Below, one piece after another: positions 1 through 8,518 of a stretch of 64,000 nt of DNA. Source of the DNA: RGIG6353 sp045594565 (GTDB lineage Bacteria; Bacillota; Clostridia; Oscillospirales; SIG627); contig JAZNYT010000054.1 of the NCBI GenBank assembly GCA_045594565.1, positions 1 through 64,000 on the forward strand, read 5' to 3'. The position numbers and the translations under genes were made by a program. Positions within the stretch are counted from its first letter, which is position 1; each line of letters opens with the position of its first letter. A model generated the notes under the pieces. The model searched no databases. It saw only the letters and a list, made by a program, of their open reading frames with translations, and was not told the origin of the DNA.

Positions 1-60
1 TGGGCCAAGGGGTTGTCACCTTAACTTGTCTTCCTAAGACCGCTTGGCCTCCGACTTCTT

Positions 61-281
61 GCTTTTTTCTCGCGCCTCGTCTGACGGCATTTTTGCTCCT
101 TTTGTTGTGGGTAAATGGCGTGATACTTCGTTACTTCGAAAAAAGCGGCTCGACTTACGTAGAAGTAAGCCATCGCCTTGCTTTTTCCTCGTGCCTCGTC
201 TGACGGCATTTTTGCTCCTTTTGTTGTGGTTGAAAATACCGTGATACTTCGTTACTTCAAAAAAATCGGCTCGACTTACGT
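61..281. repeat. Two-copy intergenic direct repeat
   Basis: Copy A covers about 61-160 and copy B about 180-281, so the period is 119-121 bp with a small indel in the middle. Both copies share the block TCGTCTGACGGCATTTTTGC, a following TCCTTTTGTTGTGG, and a second block GTGATACTTCGTTACTTC ahead of CGGCTCGACTTACG. A short inverted pair (GGCCAAG at 3-9, CTTGGCC at 43-49) lies just outside. An incidental minus-strand ORF spans copy A, but it has no ribosome binding site and I do not regard it as a gene. Nothing else is recognised between 1 and 421. The role is unknown: a dispersed intergenic repeat or a structured RNA are both possible. Confidence 0.6.
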
Positions 282-421
282 TTTACTTTGCATTTTCTGG
301 TGAAAACCATAAAAAAACATTAAAATTAGTTTTTCGGAATAGGGGTTTGGGGAAAGGGTGCTTTTGACTTCAAAAGCATTCTTTCCCCGAATATTATCTG
401 CACAAATTCATTTAAAAATTA

Positions 422-450
422 TTGCAATATTTTTTCTTTTGTGCTACAAT
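422..450 (+). promoter_or_regulatory. Sigma-A promoter for the MBL hydrolase
   Basis: TTGCAA at 422-427 and TACAAT at 445-450 are separated by 17 bp. The promoter lies inside the longest possible ORF of the next gene. This argues that the gene starts at 469 and not at an upstream GTG. Confidence 0.7.
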
Positions 451-468
451 TTTCGCCGAGGTGAAAAA

Positions 469-1335
469 ATGAAAGAATTCAAAATAACAGACGTGAGAAT
501 TCATCCCGGAGATGCGGGATATCTTATAGATGACGGAGAGGTTGCCATACTCTACGATACAGGCTTCGGTTTTACGGGCAAAGAAATGGCAGAGAAGGTG
601 AAGGATGCGCTTGGGGATAGAAGGCTCGACTACATTTTTCTTACCCATTCCCACTATGACCACGTGCTTGCCGTTCCTCATATATTGAGGCTTTTTCCCG
701 ATGCGAAGGTAGTTGCAGGAGAGTACGCCGCGGCAATTTTCAAAAAAGAGTCGGCAAAAAGTCTTATGAGGAAGCTTGACCATGATGCAGCGGAGGAGTC
801 GGGATACGGTGAGTATGAGGACCTGACCGATCTGCTTTATGTGGATATTACTGTTAAAGAAGGGGACGTTATAAGAGCAGGAGACCACGAGTTTCGTGTT
901 ATAGCGCTTCCCGGTCATACCAAATGCTCTATCGCTTTCTACCTTGAAGAAAAGAAGCTTCTTCTGGGATGCGAGACCATGGGAGTATATAACGGCGAGG
1001 ACAACGTTCTGCCATTCTATCTTGTGAGCTACAAAATGACTCTTGATTCACTCGAAAAGGCGAAGAGTCTTGATATAAAGAACGTGCTTGTACCACACGT
1101 AGGCTATCTTACCGAGGAGGAAACGGAGTTTTATATAAAGAGAGGCAGTGAGAATGCCGTGTCCGAGGCAGAGCATATTGCAAAAATGCTGAAGGAAGGT
1201 AAGGACACAGAGGAAATATTCGAGGACTTCAAGAGAAGATTTTACAAGGGAAAGATGGTGGAAATGTATCCCCTTCAGGCAATGATACTCAACACACACA
1301 TAATAATAGACGTAATAAAAAGAGAGCTTTTATAA
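469..1335 (+). CDS. MBL-fold metallo-hydrolase
   Basis: A 288-aa metallo-beta-lactamase-fold hydrolase, probably cytoplasmic because no signal peptide is seen. The metal-binding HxHxDH motif is HSHYDH at residues 60-65. Further candidate ligands are H150 in the GHTKCS loop and H210 near the C-terminus, which together give a binuclear-zinc arrangement. The substrate cannot be read from the sequence; glyoxalase II-like thioesters, lactones and phosphodiesters are all handled by relatives. The ATG at 469 is chosen because GAGGTG lies just upstream and the promoter at 422-450 precedes it. The gene is monocistronic and ends at a bidirectional terminator. Confidence 0.85.
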   Translation: MKEFKITDVRIHPGDAGYLIDDGEVAILYDTGFGFTGKEMAEKVKDALGDRRLDYIFLTHSHYDHVLAVPHILRLFPDAKVVAGEYAAAIFKKESAKSLMRKLDHDAAEESGYGEYEDLTDLLYVDITVKEGDVIRAGDHEFRVIALPGHTKCSIAFYLEEKKLLLGCETMGVYNGEDNVLPFYLVSYKMTLDSLEKAKSLDIKNVLVPHVGYLTEEETEFYIKRGSENAVSEAEHIAKMLKEGKDTEEIFEDFKRRFYKGKMVEMYPLQAMILNTHIIIDVIKRELL

Positions 1336-1350
1336 AATCTGAATGGATGA

Positions 1351-1388
1351 AAAAAATAAGAGAGTGAGCGTAATGCTCACTCTCTTTG
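1351..1388. terminator. Bidirectional terminator
   Basis: The stem GAGAGTGAGC / GCTCACTCTC (1360-1369 and 1375-1384) has a 5-nt loop. A-rich sequence lies on the left and a short T run on the right. It sits between two convergent genes and can serve both. Confidence 0.8.
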
Positions 1389-1406
1389 AGTTTGAAGAAA
1401 TGTTTT

Positions 1407-2678
1407 TTACTGTTTGTTGTCGGGGACTCTTGCGCTTGTTCTGCCCTCCGGAGTTATTTCTCCTGCCTTGGTAAGAGCAATCTTTGTAAGGAGGGGACCC
1501 ACAAGCTCATAAATAAGCACTGCAAAGAGTGTAATGTTTGCAACCACCGCACCCTCGGGTCCGAGTGTTTCTGCCTTTATTGCCATACCGAGTGCTACAC
1601 CTGCCTGAGGAAGAAGGGTAACACCGAGGTATTTTACGATGGTGTCTTCGCACTTAACTGCCTTTGCGGAAGCATATGCTCCGAAGTACTTGCCGAGTGA
1701 TCTTGCAAGTATGTAGATAACGCCGACTGCAACGATTGCGAAATCCGAGAATACAGAAAGCTCAAGCTCTGCACCGCTGAGTACGAAGAAGAGTATGAAG
1801 AGAGGCGCTGTCCAACGGTCAAGCCTGTCCATTAGCTCTTCGGAGAAGTCGCAGAAGTTGCAGAATACTGTACCGAGCATCATACATACGAGAAGCGAGG
1901 AGAATGCTACGTGGATTCCGAACACCTCGAATTTGAGCATCGAGAGACCTACTGTCAGAAGCACGAAGGCAACCGACATAGAAAGACGCTTGGAGCGAGA
2001 ATGGAAGAACTTTTCAAAATAAGTGATGAGAAGTCCCATAACAAAGCCAAGCACGAGAGAAAGCACAACCTCGACGATAGGCTCAATTACAACCGAAATA
2101 ATATCAACGCTTCCCGACATAAGAGCTTTTGCAACACCGAAGGAGGTAGCGAAGAGCATAAGACCTACAGCGTCGTCAAGGGCAACGATGGGAAGAAGGA
2201 TATCGGTAAGGGGACCCTTTGCCTTGTACTGACGTACTACCATAAGGGTAGCGGCGGGAGCGGTAGCGGCAGCTACTGCACCAAGCACGATAGCGGAGGG
2301 AAGGGGAAGCTTATCGGGCATAAGGAAATGGAGTCCGATGAGCACTGCGTCAACGAGAAGAGTGGTTATTACCGCCTGAAAGATACCAATGATGGTTGCC
2401 TGCTTACCCGTAGTTTTGAGAGTTGAAAGTCTGAACTCGTTACCAATGGAAAAAGCAATAAAGCCGAGTGCTATATCAGAGAGAAGCGCATAGGATTTAA
2501 CGTCGGCGTGACTGATAAATCCGAGTCCCTTTATTCCGAAGGAGCCGAGGAGATAGGGACCGATAATTATACCTGCTACAAGGTACGCCGTAACTGCAGG
2601 AAGTGAAAGCTTCTTCGCAACTCGGGAAAGCATAAGTCCCACGAAGAGAGCTGTTGAAAGTGAAAATAGTATATTCAT
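1407..2678 (-). CDS. CPA2-type cation/proton antiporter
   Basis: A 423-aa integral membrane protein of the KefB/NapA-like monovalent cation:proton antiporter-2 family. The hydrophobic profile suggests 12-13 membrane segments. The exchanger hallmark is a paired-aspartate helix reading ALDDAVGLM near the middle of the protein. No cytoplasmic RCK domain is attached, although a separate RCK protein is encoded immediately upstream. The start is set at 2678, where AGAGG precedes ATG; a longer reading to 2714 adds 12 residues without a ribosome site. It is the last gene of a leftward cluster with the potassium importer KtrAB, so a role in K+ or Na+/pH homeostasis is inferred. Confidence 0.85.
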   Translation of the reverse strand: MNILFSLSTALFVGLMLSRVAKKLSLPAVTAYLVAGIIIGPYLLGSFGIKGLGFISHADVKSYALLSDIALGFIAFSIGNEFRLSTLKTTGKQATIIGIFQAVITTLLVDAVLIGLHFLMPDKLPLPSAIVLGAVAAATAPAATLMVVRQYKAKGPLTDILLPIVALDDAVGLMLFATSFGVAKALMSGSVDIISVVIEPIVEVVLSLVLGFVMGLLITYFEKFFHSRSKRLSMSVAFVLLTVGLSMLKFEVFGIHVAFSSLLVCMMLGTVFCNFCDFSEELMDRLDRWTAPLFILFFVLSGAELELSVFSDFAIVAVGVIYILARSLGKYFGAYASAKAVKCEDTIVKYLGVTLLPQAGVALGMAIKAETLGPEGAVVANITLFAVLIYELVGPLLTKIALTKAGEITPEGRTSARVPDNKQ

Positions 2679-2743
2679 ATCAAACCTCTGAAAAAATAAA
2701 TTCCAAGGTAGCATTATAGCACTTTTTTATAAAAAGTCAAGTG

Positions 2744-3394
2744 CTATTTTAATTTAGTTAACGACTCGGTATTTGCAATAACGACAAGAGAGGAGCTTTT
2801 TTCGAGAGGGGCTGTGGGGTCAATGTTTACGTTTACGTCCTCACCTTTTACCACAGCAACTACGTTAACCGAGTATTTACTGCGGAGTCCAAGCTCAGAG
2901 AGACTGTATCCTACCCATTCATCTTTAACGTCAAGCTCAACGAGTGATACGTCGCGTGCAAGCTCGACTACGTCAACGAAGCCCGATGAAAGAAGATTTT
3001 TAGCAAGACGTACTCCTGATTCATGCTCGGGTATAACCACCTTGTCTGCACCTACACGGGTAAGTATTTTCCCCTGCATTTCATCAGCACATTTAACTAT
3101 TACCGTTTTTATACCAGACTCCTTGAGAAGAAGAGTTGACATAACGCTCGACTCAAGACTTCCTGCCATTGCCACAATTGCCACGTCAACGTTCTCAACG
3201 CCAAGTTCCTCAAGAACGCCCTTTTCAGTTATATCTGCACATTTTGCGAATGGAATATCCTCTATTACTGCATTTACTATATCCTCGTTTTTGTCAACGG
3301 CAAGTACTTCTACTCCGTTGCGTACAAGCTCTCTTGCTATTGATGACCCATAGCGTCCAAGCCCGAATACTGCATAAACTTTATTTATTGCCAT
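2744..3394 (-). CDS. ktrA: Potassium uptake regulatory subunit (RCK protein)
   Basis: A 216-aa cytoplasmic RCK protein of the TrkA/KtrA family that gates a KtrB-type potassium channel in response to nucleotides. Residues 1-140 form a Rossmann-like RCK_N domain with the dinucleotide motif GLGRYG at about 11-16. Residues 140-216 form an RCK_C (TrkA_C) domain. One RCK pair is the normal KtrA length; TrkA proteins carry two. The stop of ktrB lies 3 nt upstream, so the two are almost certainly translated from one message. The antiporter follows after about 65 nt and may be co-transcribed. Confidence 0.9.
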   Translation of the reverse strand: MAINKVYAVFGLGRYGSSIARELVRNGVEVLAVDKNEDIVNAVIEDIPFAKCADITEKGVLEELGVENVDVAIVAMAGSLESSVMSTLLLKESGIKTVIVKCADEMQGKILTRVGADKVVIPEHESGVRLAKNLLSSGFVDVVELARDVSLVELDVKDEWVGYSLSELGLRSKYSVNVVAVVKGEDVNVNIDPTAPLEKSSSLVVIANTESLTKLK

Positions 3395-3397
3395 AAT

Positions 3398-4729
3398 TTA
3401 CCCCACACTTATTTTCTCGCTCGGGAATTTTACCGAGCGTATTTTTTGTTTTTTCGTTTTGAAGGCGAGTGCCAATGAAATAGGACCTATTCGCCCAATA
3501 TACATTGTAAAAATTATTATTACTTTACCCCAAAGACCGAGTGTCGGGGTAAGGTTTCTCGTAAGACCTACCGTAGCCGTCGCACTTACTGTCTCATAAA
3601 TTACGTCAAGAAGCTGTGCGTCGGTAAAGGTGAGAAGAAGGAGTGTTGAAATGAAAACGGTGGAAAGCGACATGAGTGTTACGGCTATCGCTTTTTTTAC
3701 TGTTTCTGAGGGTACAGTTCGTGAAAACACGGTAGTTGACTCCTCGTTTTTTACGGCTGAAAGTCCCGCAAACACAAGCACCGCAAGAGTTACCGTTTTA
3801 ATACCTCCCGCAGTACCTACGGGAGAGCCTCCCACAAGCATGAGAAAGAGCGAGAGAAAAGCCGACGAGTCGGTAATGAGGGTTTGGTCAACGGTAGCAA
3901 AGCCTGCCGTTCTTGTGGTTACCGATTGAAAGAAGCACGCTTGGAGCTTTTCAAAAAAGTCAAGACCTTTTAACGCTGTGCCGTTATACTCGAAAATAAA
4001 GAAAAGAACGGTGCTGAAAAGAAGCAGAATTGCGGTTGTTGAAAGGGCAATTTTTGAATGAAGGGTGAGATATCTCACCCCTCTTTTTTTCTTGAAGGTG
4101 TCGTAAATATCAAACCATACCGTATAGCCGATGCCTCCCGCTACAATGAGAATAGAGGTAGTAAGATTTATCACGGGGTCGGTTAAGTAATTCATGAGAC
4201 TGTTTTCACCTATAACGTCAAGCCCTGCATTGCAGAATGCCGAAACCGAGTTAAAAAGAGAATACCATATACCACGTACACCAAATTCAGGAACGAATAC
4301 CGTCAGGTAGACAAGCATACCTGCACCCTCAAAGAAAAGAGTAAAAAGAACCACCTTTTTTACAAAGCGTGAAATTCCCGACAGGGTATTGAGGTTGAAG
4401 GAGTCCTTTATAATAACAGAGTCCCCAAGTCCCAGCCTCTTTTTTAGCGTAAGCATGATTGCCGACATTACGGTGATAATACCAAGTCCTCCTATTTGTA
4501 TAAGAAAAAGTATTACCGTCTGTCCGAAAAAAGACCAGTGCGAAAAGGTCGGGAGTACCACGAGACCCGTAACGCAGGTAGAGGTGGTAGCGGTAAAGAG
4601 TGCATCCTCAAAAGATGTTACGACTCCGCTTTTAGTGCTTATTGGAAGCATTAAAAGACAAGTACCCACTATAATAGCAAGGGCAAAGGTAAGCATTACG
4701 AGCTGTGTCGTACTTAATTTAAGCTTCAT
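3398..4729 (-). CDS. ktrB: Potassium uptake pore subunit
   Basis: A 443-aa membrane protein of the TrkH/KtrB superfamily, which imports K+ using four membrane-pore-membrane repeats. The four degenerate selectivity-filter loops are visible as STCVTGLV, AFCNAGLD, TRTAGFAT and TATVGLTR, each with the central conserved glycine. Its length matches KtrB and not the longer TrkH. It lies directly upstream of ktrA. Its start overlaps the end of the TIGR04076 gene by 11 nt, which suggests translational coupling across the three genes. Confidence 0.92.
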   Translation of the reverse strand: MKLKLSTTQLVMLTFALAIIVGTCLLMLPISTKSGVVTSFEDALFTATTSTCVTGLVVLPTFSHWSFFGQTVILFLIQIGGLGIITVMSAIMLTLKKRLGLGDSVIIKDSFNLNTLSGISRFVKKVVLFTLFFEGAGMLVYLTVFVPEFGVRGIWYSLFNSVSAFCNAGLDVIGENSLMNYLTDPVINLTTSILIVAGGIGYTVWFDIYDTFKKKRGVRYLTLHSKIALSTTAILLLFSTVLFFIFEYNGTALKGLDFFEKLQACFFQSVTTRTAGFATVDQTLITDSSAFLSLFLMLVGGSPVGTAGGIKTVTLAVLVFAGLSAVKNEESTTVFSRTVPSETVKKAIAVTLMSLSTVFISTLLLLTFTDAQLLDVIYETVSATATVGLTRNLTPTLGLWGKVIIIFTMYIGRIGPISLALAFKTKKQKIRSVKFPSEKISVG

Positions 4730-5027
4730 TTTCCGCCTCCAGAAGAAAGCTCACGGGACGGAAGCCGTCGTTACAGGATATCATGGCAGACATTGGGTTC
4801 TTCATCCAGCCGTCGAAGAAGTTTCCCTCTCCAAGGGATAGCTTTTTTACAAAGTACTCCATGCTTTGCCATGCACTCTCACAAAGTCCCTCGGGTATCT
4901 CTCCGTTTACCGATATAAAAACGTCGCCCTCTTTGAGGTCACAGGCGTGTTCTATGGGGTTTTCATATAATTCTATAAGCTCTCGGTGGAGCGTTTTTTT
5001 CATAACTGTAATTTTTACATTCTTCAA
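4719..5027 (-). CDS. TIGR04076 family protein
   Basis: A protein of about 102 aa of unknown function that resembles the TIGR04076 family. The family look is an opening with NVKITV, a central DVFISVNGEIPEGLCESAW segment, and a C-terminal CNDGFRPVSF motif. I prefer a TTG start at 5027, because GAGGTG lies about 6 nt before it and the protein then opens like other members; a GTG at 5036 is the alternative. It is the first gene of the leftward KtrB-KtrA-antiporter cluster and overlaps ktrB. A link to ion homeostasis is only suggested by position. Confidence 0.7.
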   Translation of the reverse strand: MKNVKITVMKKTLHRELIELYENPIEHACDLKEGDVFISVNGEIPEGLCESAWQSMEYFVKKLSLGEGNFFDGWMKNPMSAMISCNDGFRPVSFLLEAENEA

Positions 5028-5093
5028 ATCAGTCACCTCACATAGAATTGTATCATAAAACTCAAAAGTGTCAAGCTTTTTGCGCTTTTTGTG

Positions 5094-5121
5094 TTGACTT
5101 TTCGTATTAAAAATGTATAAT
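5094..5121 (+). promoter_or_regulatory. Sigma-A promoter for the DUF1538 gene
   Basis: TTGACT (5094-5099) and TATAAT (5116-5121) are separated by 16 bp. They lie about 40 bp ahead of the AAAGGAGGAG ribosome site at 5140-5149. Confidence 0.75.
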
Positions 5122-5159
5122 TTAATATGTAGATTTTGAAAAAGGAGGAGAAGTGTCTT

Positions 5160-6671
5160 ATGAACGGTAAACTCAAAGAGAAAATCAACGAGTCGGTATC
5201 CAGTGTTTTGCCTATTACACTCATAGTACTTCTTCTCAGTATCACCTTCGTTCCCATGGATATTGGTACTCTCGCACTCTTCGTGGTGGGGGCGGTGCTT
5301 CTTATCGTGGGAATGGGTTTTTTCCAGCTTGGTGCAGAGATGTCCATTTCTCCTCTGGGCAGAAGCATTGGTACGAATATTATAAAAACGGGTAAGCTAG
5401 GGCTTATCCTTATAATATGTCTCTTTATGGGAATAATCATAACGGTTGCAGAGCCTGACCTTATGGTACTTGCAAATCAGATTGCAACACTCTCTAACGC
5501 TACCATAATTTATACCGTTGCTATCGGAGTAGGTATTTTCCTTCTTATAGCATTTCTCAGAATTTATTTCAAGATAAGTCTCGCAAAGCTACTCACCGTA
5601 TTTTACGTTATAGTATTTGTGGTATCCTTCTTTGCACCTGCCGATTTCCGTCCCGTTGCCTTTGATTCGGGCGGTGTTACCACAGGTCCTATGACAGTAC
5701 CCTTTATTATGACTCTCGGTATAGGCTTTTCGGCAGTAAGAACAGATAAGGAGGGAACGGGCGACAGCTTCGGTCTCATCGCTCTTTGCAGTGTAGGCCC
5801 TATTCTGTCGGTACTGGTACTGGGACTCCTCTTTAACGTTACAGAGCTTGCCCCCAATACCTCCGAGCTTGCTCCCGTAATTTATTCAACCACCGACGTT
5901 ACAAAATATTTTTACACAGCATTTCCTCATTATGCAAAGGAAGTATTCATAAGTATGCTTCCAGTTGTGGCGGTATTCTTGGTGTTTGAGCTTATTACCC
6001 GCACCTACAGGCTTCACCAGATGCTTCGTATCTCGGTAGGCTTCGTATATACAGTTATCGGACTTGTGCTATTTCTTACAGGCGTAAACGTTGGATTTGC
6101 TCCTGTGGGAAACCTTCTCGGAAGTGAGCTTGGCGCAGGGGAGTTCAAATGGCTTCTTATACCCGTTGGTGCACTTGTAGGTTACTTTATAGTAAAAGCC
6201 GAGCCTGCGGTACAGGTGCTCAATGCACAGGTTGACGAAATAACGGGCGGTATGGTATCTCATAATATGATGAACACCGCCCTTTCAATCGGCGTTGCCA
6301 GCGCAGTTGTGCTTTCTATGGTAAGAGTCATTACGGGCATCAATATATATTTTATTCTTATCCCCGGTTATATAATTGCTCTTGTTATGGCAAAGTTTGT
6401 TCCGTCGGTTTTCGTAGGTATTGCTTTTGACTCAGGCGGAGTTGCCAGCGGACCTATGACCTCTACCTTCCTTCTCCCCCTTGCAATGGGTGCTTGTGCG
6501 GGAGTTGGAGGAAACGTCGTTACAGACGCCTTCGGTGTAGTTGCTCTTGTTGCGCTTTCTCCCCTCATTACTATTCAGCTTATGGGGCTTGTATTTGCAT
6601 ACAAGTCAAGAGCAGTAGCGACTGCCGAGGATACTCTTCCCGACGAAATCGTTGAGTTTGAGGAGGACTAA
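5160..6671 (+). CDS. DUF1538 membrane protein
   Basis: A 503-aa integral membrane protein of the uncharacterised DUF1538 family. It has two homologous halves, each ending in a near-identical glycine/proline-rich membrane loop: AFDSGGVTTGPMTVPF at about 170 and AFDSGGVASGPMTSTF at about 425. The duplicated SGGVxxGPM loop with a conserved aspartate is reminiscent of inverted-repeat transporters, but the substrate is unknown. ATG at 5160 is chosen because AAAGGAGGAG precedes it; an in-frame TTG at 5136 would lie upstream of that ribosome site. The PII-like gene follows after 3 nt, so the pair is one operon. A regulator-transporter pairing is inferred by analogy with AmtB-GlnK. Confidence 0.82.
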   Translation: MNGKLKEKINESVSSVLPITLIVLLLSITFVPMDIGTLALFVVGAVLLIVGMGFFQLGAEMSISPLGRSIGTNIIKTGKLGLILIICLFMGIIITVAEPDLMVLANQIATLSNATIIYTVAIGVGIFLLIAFLRIYFKISLAKLLTVFYVIVFVVSFFAPADFRPVAFDSGGVTTGPMTVPFIMTLGIGFSAVRTDKEGTGDSFGLIALCSVGPILSVLVLGLLFNVTELAPNTSELAPVIYSTTDVTKYFYTAFPHYAKEVFISMLPVVAVFLVFELITRTYRLHQMLRISVGFVYTVIGLVLFLTGVNVGFAPVGNLLGSELGAGEFKWLLIPVGALVGYFIVKAEPAVQVLNAQVDEITGGMVSHNMMNTALSIGVASAVVLSMVRVITGINIYFILIPGYIIALVMAKFVPSVFVGIAFDSGGVASGPMTSTFLLPLAMGACAGVGGNVVTDAFGVVALVALSPLITIQLMGLVFAYKSRAVATAEDTLPDEIVEFEED

Positions 6672-6674
6672 CAA

Positions 6675-7349
6675 ATGGAAAACACTATAAAGCCCCGTAT
6701 TCTTATAACTGTTTCAAACGTGGGCGATGAAAAGAAAATTAAAGAAATATTCGATACTACCGGAGTACCTATGGCTTTTGCCTGTCCCGCGCAGGGCACC
6801 GCCCCTTCTGCAATTATGGATATCTTCGGACTTAGCGGAAGAAGTAAGATAATTACCGGAGGACTTACCCTTAAAGGACGTGTAAAAGAAATTTTCTCCC
6901 GCCTTTCCTCAGACCTTTCCTTTGCGGAAAAGGGTAAGGGAATAGCGTTTACCGTACCCTTAACGGGACTTCAAAGCCACGTGCTTTCTTCTCTCGAAAG
7001 GGAAAACCAGAACATATCCGAAGGAGATGACGTAAAAGTGAGTGAAAAGACGTATTCCGCAATATTTGCTTCCTGCACTGCAGGCTACAGTGAGGACGTG
7101 TTTGAAGTGGCTCGAAAAGCAGGAGCGGCAGGCGGTACTATAATCAAGGGAATGAGAGAGACCAGCGAAAATCTTTCGGAAAATCTCGGACTTCCACGTC
7201 TTGAAGAGCAGGATTTGATACTCATCGTCACCACAAAGGAACAAAAAAAGGACATAATGACGGCTATTATAAATGAGTGTGGCACATCTACCGAGGCTCA
7301 TACGACGGTTTTGTCCTTCCCTATAGAAGAAGTACTCGGACTCAGATAG
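6675..7349 (+). CDS. Tandem PII-like signalling protein
   Basis: A 224-aa soluble protein with two PII-like (GlnB-fold) halves. The C-terminal half (about 125-224) is the clearer: it carries ARKAGAAGGTIIKG, the PII nucleotide-binding loop pattern, followed by EEQDLILIVTTKEQ. The N-terminal half (about 1-110) has a weaker match around the basic segment FGLSGRSKIITGGL. Normal PII proteins are about 112 aa and trimeric, so a fused tandem is unusual. It lies 3 nt after the DUF1538 gene and probably regulates that transporter-like protein. The ligand is unknown. The operon ends at the terminator at 7384-7423. Confidence 0.75.
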   Translation: MENTIKPRILITVSNVGDEKKIKEIFDTTGVPMAFACPAQGTAPSAIMDIFGLSGRSKIITGGLTLKGRVKEIFSRLSSDLSFAEKGKGIAFTVPLTGLQSHVLSSLERENQNISEGDDVKVSEKTYSAIFASCTAGYSEDVFEVARKAGAAGGTIIKGMRETSENLSENLGLPRLEEQDLILIVTTKEQKKDIMTAIINECGTSTEAHTTVLSFPIEEVLGLR

Positions 7350-7383
7350 AAAAATTGTATTTAGACGATAAAATTTAAAGAGA

Positions 7384-7423
7384 AAGAAGTAAGCATACCC
7401 TGTGTATACTTACTTCTTTTTTG
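7384..7423 (+). terminator. Rho-independent terminator of the DUF1538-PII operon
   Basis: A long stem with GAAGTAAG / CTTACTTC arms and an inner ATAC / GTAT (one C-A mismatch) surrounds CCCTGT. It is followed by a run of six T. Confidence 0.8.
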
Positions 7424-7485
7424 TTTCTTTGAAAAGCAAAAATCAAAACTGTCTTTTCTGTGATTATTTATCATTTAATAGCCTA

Positions 7486-8415
7486 TTATACCGAAATAAC
7501 TTTTATATCCTCTTCATTTTTCATATCATAAAGAGTAAGACTTTCGCCGTCGGTGTTCTTGAATGGTATTTCGGTTATACGGCGGTTTGTGTAGGTAGTG
7601 TAGTAAAGAGAAAGGCTCTCTCTTGAATAAGCCGAGGAGTAGAGGGTCATCTCATTTTCTCCCTCTCTCACCTCTGCCGCGCCGTCAATTTGCTCAACCG
7701 ACGAGAGCAGGTGGAAAAACTGCGATATAGTGTCTCTTTTTGAGTTTTCTTTCATAAAGGAAGCTCTCACAAAGCGTGAGGCGGAAGAAAGGTCTCCGGG
7801 AAGTCCTATTCCTCCCATACCTCTTGAAAAAGGGGTAATATCAAGTCTTTTCGAAAATCTGTTTTGAGGAGTACTGCTTGTTATATTGAGATAAAAGCGG
7901 AGAAAAGAAAGCTGATGGGGGAAGGGGGGATTGTTTGCAAGGACTCCTACGGGGTTATCGAAAAGTGTGAGTCCCTCTTTGGTCGATTCTACAACGAGGC
8001 TTCCTTTTGCATCCGACACTATCCAGTGAAGTGGAGAGGGCGACAGCTCTTTGCTGAAAGGCGCATTGGTTATAACTGCGTTTTCGAGAAGGCTTTTAGC
8101 CTCTTTGACGCTCGTCACCTGTGACAGAACGAAGGGGATTACGTCAAAGGAGGAAATGCATTTTTTATCATTGTCACATTCAAAATAGTGGGCGTTTTCA
8201 GGAAAGTTAAGCCCTGCCATTCCCACTCCTTTTTCATTCATTGCATCAAAATAGAGGGGATAATTCATATTTATTCCGATACCGATCATAGCATAGTGCA
8301 TATTCGAAAAAGAAAAGGGATATCGGCGTGGAGTCAAGATGACCTTTTCACCGAATCCGTGCTCAAAATCAAGATTTCTGCCAAAGAAATTTTTGGTATT
8401 TATAGCGGTACACAT
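7486..8415 (-). CDS. Choloylglycine hydrolase family protein (BSH/PVA-like)
   Basis: A 309-aa Ntn-hydrolase of the linear amide C-N hydrolase family, which includes bile salt hydrolases and penicillin V acylases. The start is fixed by the catalytic N-terminal cysteine: ATG at 8415 is followed directly by Cys2, with AGGAGTG upstream. Other family positions are visible: R13 and D16 in GRNLDFE, the asparagine in VLANNPPF, and the arginine in SSASRFVRASF. A longer reading adds about 100 unrelated residues and is rejected. No signal peptide is seen, as is normal for cytoplasmic BSH. The distinction between bile salt and penicillin V activity cannot be made here. It is transcribed divergently from the aldo-keto reductase. 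Confidence 0.87.
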   Translation of the reverse strand: MCTAINTKNFFGRNLDFEHGFGEKVILTPRRYPFSFSNMHYAMIGIGINMNYPLYFDAMNEKGVGMAGLNFPENAHYFECDNDKKCISSFDVIPFVLSQVTSVKEAKSLLENAVITNAPFSKELSPSPLHWIVSDAKGSLVVESTKEGLTLFDNPVGVLANNPPFPHQLSFLRFYLNITSSTPQNRFSKRLDITPFSRGMGGIGLPGDLSSASRFVRASFMKENSKRDTISQFFHLLSSVEQIDGAAEVREGENEMTLYSSAYSRESLSLYYTTYTNRRITEIPFKNTDGESLTLYDMKNEEDIKVISV

Positions 8416-8463
8416 AAAAACACTCCTTTTTTCATAGTATTGACCTTTGAATAAAATTGATAC

Positions 8464-8492
8464 TTGAAAAGGGTACGTGTATCTGCTATAAT
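8464..8492 (+). promoter_or_regulatory. Sigma-A promoter for the aldo-keto reductase operon
   Basis: TTGAAA (8464-8469) and a perfect TATAAT (8487-8492) are separated by 17 bp. The AAGGAG ribosome site at about 8507-8512 follows. Confidence 0.8.
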
Positions 8493-8518
8493 TAACTAAA
8501 AAATATAAGGAGTTTTTT

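Noticed and set aside
21..209. Minus-strand 62-aa ORF across the left-edge repeat
   Set aside because: It has no ribosome binding site, spans a direct repeat, and has no recognisable domain. It is better explained as an intergenic repeat.
358..468. N-terminal extension of the MBL hydrolase from a GTG at 358
   Set aside because: A good promoter (422-450) lies inside this stretch and the ATG at 469 has GAGGTG just upstream.
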